A stretch of 11,264 bases of DNA from assembly GCA_030527385.1 (NCBI GenBank), contig JAUNAY010000032.1, positions 1 to 11,264 on the forward strand, in the 5' to 3' direction. This DNA is from Fusobacterium sp. (GTDB taxonomy: Bacteria > Fusobacteriota > Fusobacteriia > Fusobacteriales > Fusobacteriaceae). Of this stretch, positions 6,940-11,264 are shown piece after piece. Every line of letters begins with the position of its first letter. The stretch's first letter is position 1. The notes under the pieces were generated by a model. It saw nothing but the letters and a program-made list of their open reading frames with translations. It made no database searches and was not told where the DNA came from. The position numbers were made by a program, and so were the translations under genes.

Positions 6940-8724
6940 TTATCCAATTTCGATAGCATCAAATTTACAATTTTCGTAGCAAGAACCACATTTTATACAC
7001 TTATCTTGATCAATTTTATGTGGGGTTTTTAGCTTACTTTCAATGGCTTGAACAGGACAATTTCTTGCACAAAGGGTACAGCCTACACATTTATTTGGGT
7101 TAATTATGTATTTTATTAATTTTTTACACTGTTTTGCAGGACAAGTTTTGTCATCGATATGTGCTAAATATTCATCGTAAAATTTATTTAAAGTAGAAAG
7201 TACAGGATTTGGAGAAGTTTGTCCAAGTCCACAAAGAGCAGTGTCTTTTATAGTTGTAGAAAGCTCTCTAAGTAGTTCTAAATCCTCTCTTTTACCATTA
7301 CCACTTGTAATTCTATCAAGAATCTCTTTAAGTCTTGTATTTCCTATCCTACAAGGAGTACATTTACCACAAGATTCGTCCAATGTAAATTCAAGGTAAA
7401 ATTTAGCAATAGAAACCATACAATCATTTTCGTCCATAACAATCATTCCACCAGATCCCATCATAGAACCTTTTTGGAGCAAAGTATCAAAATCAATCGG
7501 AGTATCAAGATCATCTTCTGTTAGGCAACCACCAGATGGACCACCAGTTTGAACAGCTTTAAATTTTTTATTCTTTTTGATACCATCTCCTATATCAAAA
7601 ATAACCTCTCTTAAAGTTGTACCCATAGGAACTTCAACAAGTCCAACATTATTTACCTTACCAGCTAAGGCAAAAACCTTTGTTCCTGGAGAATTAGGAG
7701 TTCCGATACTTCTAAACCAAGAAGCTCCATTTAAAATAATTTTCGTAATATTTGCAAAAGTTTCAACATTATTTACATTTGTAGGTTTTCCCCAATAACC
7801 AGATTCAGCTGGAAATGGAGGTTTTGTTGTAGGCTCTCCTCTTTCCCCTTCCATAGAATGAATAAGAGCTGTTTCTTCTCCACAGACAAATGCTCCTGCT
7901 CCCAATTTTATCTCTATATCAAAAGAAAAATTAGTTTCAAGAATATTTTCTCCAAGGTATCCAGATTTTCTTGCGTCAGAAATAGCTTTTTCAAGCCTTG
8001 AAACTGCTACTGGATATTCTGCTCTTATATAGATAAGTCCTTTAGATGCTCCAACTGCATATCCACATATAGACATAGCTTCAAGTATTCCGTGTGGATC
8101 TCCTTCAAGTATAGATCTATCCATAAAAGCTCCAGGATCTCCCTCATCAGCATTGCATACCACATATTTTTGTTTACTTATAGCTTTTTTAGTAAATTCC
8201 CATTTAGTTCCAGTTGGAAATCCACCTCCACCTCTACCTCTTAATCCAGAATATTTTATCTCTTTTACAACATCGTCAGGAGACATAGTTTCAAGAACTT
8301 TTTTTAATGCTTTATATCCATCGTGTGCAATATAATCTTCGATACTTTCGGGATCTATTACACCACAATTTTTAAGAGCAATTCTTTTTTGCTTTTTATA
8401 AAATTGCATATTTTTTCCATCACATATCTTTTCTCTTGTTCTTGGATCAACAAAAAGCAGTCTTTCTACTATTCTATTATTCAAAAGATGAGATTCAACT
8501 ATTTCTTGAGCATCATCAGGAGCTACTTCAACATAAAGCACATCATCAGGTAAAATCTTTACAATAGGACCTTTTTCACAAAAACCAAAGCAACCAGTCT
8601 TTTTAACAGAAACACTATCTTTAAGTCCATTTGCTACAATAAAAATATCAAGATTTTCTATAATTTTTTCACTTTTTGAAGAAAGGCAACCAGTTCCACC
8701 ACAAACTAAAATCTCTCTATTCAT
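6940..8724 (-). CDS. hydB: NAD-reducing/bifurcating hydrogenase subunit HydB (NuoF-like, FMN)
   Basis: This is the flavin subunit that exchanges electrons with NAD(H). Over 594 residues it has an N-terminal thioredoxin-like [2Fe-2S] domain (Cys8, 13, 45, 49); the NuoF FMN/NADH core with GLRGRGGGGFPTGTKW (160-175) and NADEGDPGAFMDR (191-203); a SLBB-type stretch; a [4Fe-4S] site with Cys452, 455, 458 and 498; and a C-terminal two-cluster ferredoxin domain (Cys546/549/552/556 and 576/579/582/586). A CPAKQC pair (528 and 533) lies in the hinge before the ferredoxin domain, a region that can bind Zn in characterised HydB proteins. The extra N- and C-terminal Fe-S domains distinguish HydB from respiratory NuoF and are the hallmark of bifurcating HydABC. 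The ATG overlaps the hydC stop (ATGA), with AGGAGG five to six bases upstream. Confidence 0.94.
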   Translation of the reverse strand: MNREILVCGGTGCLSSKSEKIIENLDIFIVANGLKDSVSVKKTGCFGFCEKGPIVKILPDDVLYVEVAPDDAQEIVESHLLNNRIVERLLFVDPRTREKICDGKNMQFYKKQKRIALKNCGVIDPESIEDYIAHDGYKALKKVLETMSPDDVVKEIKYSGLRGRGGGGFPTGTKWEFTKKAISKQKYVVCNADEGDPGAFMDRSILEGDPHGILEAMSICGYAVGASKGLIYIRAEYPVAVSRLEKAISDARKSGYLGENILETNFSFDIEIKLGAGAFVCGEETALIHSMEGERGEPTTKPPFPAESGYWGKPTNVNNVETFANITKIILNGASWFRSIGTPNSPGTKVFALAGKVNNVGLVEVPMGTTLREVIFDIGDGIKKNKKFKAVQTGGPSGGCLTEDDLDTPIDFDTLLQKGSMMGSGGMIVMDENDCMVSIAKFYLEFTLDESCGKCTPCRIGNTRLKEILDRITSGNGKREDLELLRELSTTIKDTALCGLGQTSPNPVLSTLNKFYDEYLAHIDDKTCPAKQCKKLIKYIINPNKCVGCTLCARNCPVQAIESKLKTPHKIDQDKCIKCGSCYENCKFDAIEIG

Positions 8725-9236
8725 AAAAGACCTCCTGTTCTTTCTTTTATTTCTCTGTCTTTATACTCCATCAATATTTTTTTGATATTTTTAGTTTTAT
8801 CTTTACCATAAACCTCTTTACCTATCATAACAACTGGTGCAAGTCCACAAGCACCTACACATCTTAAGCAATCTAAAGAAAAAAGCCCATCTAAAGTTGT
8901 TCCTCCAACATCAATTTTTAAAAAATCTTTTATATCATTTAAAACTTTTTCACTACCTCTAACATAACAAGCCGTTCCCATACAAACAGAAATAGGATAT
9001 TTCCCTTTTGGAATCATCGTAAAAAAGTGATAAAAACTGACAACTCCATAAACTTTTGAAATTGGCAGATCTAACTTTTCTGCAACAAATTCTTGTACTT
9101 CTGAAGGAAGATAACCAAAAATATTTTGAGCCGTATGTAAAACTCTTATAAGACTTCCATCTTTATCTGGAAGAGAGTTTATAAAATCTTCAAGTTTCTT
9201 AAAGCATTCCTCTTTTAAAATATTATTACAGTTCAT
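8721..9236 (-). CDS. hydC: hydrogenase subunit HydC (NuoE-like [2Fe-2S] protein)
   Basis: This is the small electron-transfer subunit, a thioredoxin-fold protein with one [2Fe-2S] cluster. The 171 residues match the NuoE/HydC family: an N-terminal helical region with GYLPSEVQEFVAEKLDLP (41-58) and the KVYGVVSFYHFF segment (61-72), then ligands Cys85 and Cys90 (CMGTAC) and Cys126 and Cys130 (CVGAC). Cys123 is an additional cysteine. It is the first gene of the hydCBA operon, with a strong TAAGGAGG site 6-8 bases before the ATG and a predicted promoter at 9274-9302. Its stop overlaps the hydB start by four bases, so the two subunits are translationally coupled. Confidence 0.93.
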   Translation of the reverse strand: MNCNNILKEECFKKLEDFINSLPDKDGSLIRVLHTAQNIFGYLPSEVQEFVAEKLDLPISKVYGVVSFYHFFTMIPKGKYPISVCMGTACYVRGSEKVLNDIKDFLKIDVGGTTLDGLFSLDCLRCVGACGLAPVVMIGKEVYGKDKTKNIKKILMEYKDREIKERTGGLL

Positions 9237-9251
9237 AATTTTTCCTCCTTA

Positions 9252-9267
9252 AACAACGATATTTGTT
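9252..9267. promoter_or_regulatory. inverted repeat at the hydCBA transcription start, possible operator
   Basis: AACAA (9252-9256) and TTGTT (9263-9267) form an inverted repeat with a 6-base centre, located between the -10 box and the ribosome binding site of hydC. Placement at the expected start of transcription would suit a repressor. The half-sites are those of a Rex operator but in the reverse order (Rex sites read TTGT...ACAA). Such short AT-rich repeats arise easily by chance. Confidence 0.25.
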
Positions 9268-9273
9268 AATAAA

Positions 9274-9302
9274 ATTATACACCTCTGTTTTATAAAGTAC
9301 AA
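9274..9302 (-). promoter_or_regulatory. promoter of the hydCBA operon
   Basis: On the minus strand, TTGTAC (9302-9297) and a perfect TATAAT (9279-9274) are 17 bases apart. The predicted start near 9267 leaves a leader of about 30 bases to the hydC ATG. It is the only strong match in the spacer on this strand. Confidence 0.75.
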
Positions 9303-9403
9303 TAATAAAATGAAAAGTTTTATTTGTGAAAAATATGTATTTACTAAAACATTGAAATAGAAAGAATTTTCTTTTTTGACTTTTTATATCTAACTTATAA
9401 AAA

Positions 9404-9432
9404 TTAAATTTTTTATAAAAATATGTTATAAT
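9404..9432 (+). promoter_or_regulatory. extended -10 promoter for the molybdenum gene cluster
   Basis: TGTTATAAT (9424-9432) is a perfect extended -10 element, with a poor -35 box TTAAAT (9404-9409) at 17-base spacing. It would start transcription near 9439, about 39 bases before the MOSC gene. Together with the hydCBA promoter it makes 9237-9477 a divergent control region. Confidence 0.6.
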
Positions 9433-9477
9433 TATACAGATATTTTTTAACCTTAAATTAGGAGGAAAAAGCATTAA

Positions 9478-9924
9478 ATGGAAAAGAATTTAGGAGAGGT
9501 AATAGCAGTTTGTATCAGTGAAAAAAAAGGAACTGAAAAGGTGAATATACATAGTTGTGAAGTAATAGAGGGATTTGGACTTAAAAATGATGCTCACGGA
9601 GGAAATTGGCATAGACAAGTAAGTCTATTGTCACACGAAAAAATAGAAGACTTTAAAAAAAGAGGTGGATTTGTAGAAAAGGGAGCTTTTGGAGAAAATA
9701 TAATAGTTTCAGGAATTGATTTAAGAAAATTACCAATAGGTACAAAAATATGTATAAATAATGTGATTTTAGAGGTAACACAGATAGGAAAAGAGTGTCA
9801 TTCACACTGTGAAATATTTCATAGAGTTGGTGAGTGTATAATGCCAAAAGAAGGAATATTTGCAATAGTATTAAAGGGTGGTATAGTTAAAGAGGGAGAC
9901 AAGGTAATTATTTTAGAAAAATAG
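9478..9924 (+). CDS. MOSC domain-containing protein (molybdenum cofactor-related)
   Basis: This is a stand-alone MOSC domain of 148 residues. MOSC domains occur in molybdenum cofactor sulfurases and in small proteins that handle the cofactor or sulfur transfer. Family features are GLKNDAHGGNWHRQVSLL (34-51), the FGENI block (71-75), QIGKECHSHC (102-111) and CIMPKEGIF (120-128); Cys107, 111 and 120 are candidates for the reactive or metal-contacting residues. The ATG is 12 bases after AGGAGG (9460-9465), rather long, but no better in-frame start is visible. It is followed after 24 bases by a MoeA-like gene and then modA, which supports a role in molybdenum cofactor handling. The exact reaction is unknown for this class. 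Confidence 0.85.
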   Translation: MEKNLGEVIAVCISEKKGTEKVNIHSCEVIEGFGLKNDAHGGNWHRQVSLLSHEKIEDFKKRGGFVEKGAFGENIIVSGIDLRKLPIGTKICINNVILEVTQIGKECHSHCEIFHRVGECIMPKEGIFAIVLKGGIVKEGDKVIILEK

Positions 9925-9948
9925 TATTTTGATAGGCAGGTGTAGATA

Positions 9949-10962
9949 ATGAAAGTAATAGAAACTAAAAATGCAGTAGGAACAGTATTATGTCACGATA
10001 TAACAAAAATAGTTCCAAATGAATTTAAAGGTGTAGCTTTTAAGAAAGGGCATATAGTTAGAGAGGAAGATATTCCAGAATTATTAAAATTAGGAAAGGA
10101 TCATTTATATGTTTGGGAGAAAGAGGAAGGGACACTTCACGAAAATGAAGCAGCGATTAGAATAAAAAATCATATTGCTGGAGAGGGTTTAACTTTTGGA
10201 GAGATAAAGGAGGGAAAAATAGATTTTTTTGCAAAGGAAGATGGAATAGTAGCTATAAATGTAGATGAACTATTAAAAGCAAATTCAATAGGGGAAATAA
10301 TTATCTCTACTATTCATAATAACACTCCTGTAAAGAAAGGTGAAAAAATAGCTGGGACTAGAGTTATTCCACTTGTAATAGATGAAAAAAAGATAAAAAA
10401 ATTAGAAGATAGTTGTGCTAAAAATATAGTTTCTATTAAAAAAATAAAACCCAAAAAGGTTGCAGTAATAACAACAGGAAATGAAGTATTTTATGGAAGA
10501 ATACAGGATAAATTTGGGAGTGTAATAAAGGAAAAAGTATCAGAATATGATTGTAGTATAATATCACATATATTTTGTCCAGATGTTAAAGAGGAGATAA
10601 AAAAAGAGATAGAAAAAGCATTGAGCAGTGAAGCCGAATTGATTATTTGTACAGGTGGAATGTCTGTTGATCCTGATGATATGACTCCAGCTTCTATTAA
10701 AGAGGTAGGAGGAGAGTTAGTTACTTATGGATCGCCTGTGCTACCTGGAGCTATGCTTTTAGTTGCTTATAAAGATAATAAAAGTATTTTAGGATTGCCT
10801 GGGTGTGTAATGTATGCTAAAAGAACTGTTTTTGATTTGGTTCTTCCAAGAATTTTAGCAGATGAAAAATTAGCATTTGAAGATATTGCAAAATATGGAC
10901 ACGGAGGATTATGTTTAAATTGTGATATTTGTCATTTTCCTCATTGCTCTTTTGGAAAATAG
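9949..10962 (+). CDS. MoeA-like molybdopterin-binding protein with Cys-rich C-terminus
   Basis: The product has 337 residues, shorter than canonical MoeA (about 400). The second half is a MoeA/MogA-type molybdopterin-binding domain: VAVITTGNEV (171-180), IICTGGMSVDPDDMTP (232-247), GSPVLPGAMLL (261-271) and LGLPGCVMYAKRT (281-293). TGG followed by DDMTP is intermediate between the MogA TGG..RD.TPEA and the MoeA GGVSVG..D forms. The N-terminal half (1-160) does not look like the MoeA domains I know. The last 16 residues carry Cys322, 325, 328 and 333 (LCLNCDICHFPHCSFGK), a possible Zn or Fe-S site. It lies in an apparent operon between a MOSC gene and modA, with only a weak ribosome binding site (CAGGTG). 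A role in molybdopterin insertion or modification for a molybdoenzyme is inferred; I do not assign moeA. Confidence 0.82.
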   Translation: MKVIETKNAVGTVLCHDITKIVPNEFKGVAFKKGHIVREEDIPELLKLGKDHLYVWEKEEGTLHENEAAIRIKNHIAGEGLTFGEIKEGKIDFFAKEDGIVAINVDELLKANSIGEIIISTIHNNTPVKKGEKIAGTRVIPLVIDEKKIKKLEDSCAKNIVSIKKIKPKKVAVITTGNEVFYGRIQDKFGSVIKEKVSEYDCSIISHIFCPDVKEEIKKEIEKALSSEAELIICTGGMSVDPDDMTPASIKEVGGELVTYGSPVLPGAMLLVAYKDNKSILGLPGCVMYAKRTVFDLVLPRILADEKLAFEDIAKYGHGGLCLNCDICHFPHCSFGK

Positions 10963-11010
10963 TAAAAAATAAAAATATAAAGATTAAAAATAGATGAAGG
11001 GAAAGAAAAA

Positions 11011-11264
11011 ATGAAAAAAATAGTAATAATTTTATTATGTTTAATAATGTCAATTTCAACTTTTTCAAAAGAAATAGTAGTAAGTGCAGCAGCAAGTTTA
11101 AAAAATTGTTTAGAAGAAATTTTGCCACAATATGAAAAAGTTAGTGGGAATAAAGTACTTTTAAATTTAGGTGGATCAGGAACGTTGAGGACACAGATAG
11201 AAAATGGAGTTCCAGTGGACATTTTTATTTCAGCAGATAAAAAAAATGTAAATATGTTGATAGA
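11011..11264 (+). CDS. modA: molybdate ABC transporter, substrate-binding protein (partial, 3' end beyond window)
   Basis: The first 84 codons of the periplasmic molybdate receptor are present. An N-terminal signal peptide (two Lys, a hydrophobic core to about residue 18, likely cleavage before KEIVVSAAASL) is followed by family hallmarks: VSAAASLKNCLEEI (24-37), NLGGSGTLRTQIENG (52-66) and PVDIFISADKK (68-78). These include Ser and Gly positions that contact the oxyanion in ModA. Cys10 is not in a lipobox, so a soluble rather than lipid-anchored product is expected, unlike the livJ product. GAAGGGAAAG (10996-11005) is a serviceable ribosome binding site. The 48-base gap after the MoeA-like gene has no terminator, so it is probably co-transcribed; modB and modC would be expected next. 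The reading frame is open at the window edge. Confidence 0.9.
   Translation, partial: MKKIVIILLCLIMSISTFSKEIVVSAAASLKNCLEEILPQYEKVSGNKVLLNLGGSGTLRTQIENGVPVDIFISADKKNVNMLI

Noticed and set aside
9263..9330. Rex operator controlling hydCBA
   Set aside because: TTGTTAA (9263-9269) and TTGTGAA (9324-9330) look like Rex half-sites, but neither has a matching second half at the right spacing, so only a weak possibility remains.
9226..9474. 82-codon minus-strand frame upstream of hydC
   Set aside because: It is Phe/Ile/Lys-rich low-complexity translation of AT-rich spacer, overlaps the hydC ribosome binding site and start, and covers both predicted promoters. No domain is recognisable.
10817..11222. 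Minus-strand open frames overlapping the end of the MoeA-like gene and modA
   Set aside because: They lie opposite two well-supported plus-strand genes and translate as Leu/Phe-rich low-complexity sequence without a ribosome binding site.
1..11264. CRISPR array, insertion sequence, tRNA or rRNA genes
   Set aside because: No regularly spaced repeats, transposase-like reading frames, tRNA cloverleaf or rRNA-like segments were seen; all sizeable frames belong to recognised metabolic genes.

Overview
The window is a stretch of a very AT-rich anaerobe genome. Strong AAGGAGG-type ribosome binding sites, ATG starts, an [FeFe]-hydrogenase and molybdenum-related genes point to a fermentative anaerobe. 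The codon style and gene set fit Fusobacterium or a relative (Fusobacteriota) best, with Clostridia as the alternative. This placement is inference; no rRNA or other taxonomic marker is present.

Layout. (1) Positions 1-488 form a long untranslated and leader region with a well-formed sigma-70 promoter (90-118), a 34-codon isoleucine-rich leader peptide (178-282) and a rho-independent terminator (about 368-393), ahead of a branched-chain amino acid ABC transporter operon. (2) Positions 489-5129, plus strand, hold livJ/K-type lipoprotein, livH, livM, livG and livF, tightly packed except after the binding-protein gene, where a 17-bp hairpin lies in a 112-base gap. (3) A bidirectional terminator (5131-5172) separates this operon from a convergent minus-strand operon, hydC-hydB-hydA (9236 down to 5171), which encodes a trimeric [FeFe]-hydrogenase of the NAD- and ferredoxin-linked (electron-bifurcating/confurcating) HydABC type. 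(4) A 241-base divergent spacer (9237-9477) carries a promoter for each side. (5) From 9478 to the window end, plus strand, lie a MOSC-domain protein, a MoeA-like molybdopterin-binding protein with a cysteine-rich tail, and the start of modA (periplasmic molybdate-binding protein, cut by the window edge).

How the genes work together. The liv genes import branched-chain amino acids, which such anaerobes can use for protein synthesis or as fermentation substrates. HydABC would dispose of NADH and reduced ferredoxin as H2, or run in reverse. The last cluster serves molybdenum uptake and handling of the molybdenum cofactor.

The most interesting element is the leader region of the liv operon. It looks like a ribosome-mediated transcription attenuator: 11 of 34 leader codons are Ile, including four in a row, 10 of the 11 are the rare-isoacceptor codon ATA, and a terminator follows. 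Sequence at the leader stop codon can pair with the ascending arm of that terminator. The adjacent binding-protein gene uses no ATA among 21 Ile codons. This resembles enterobacterial ilv leaders, but in front of a transporter and in a very different phylum.
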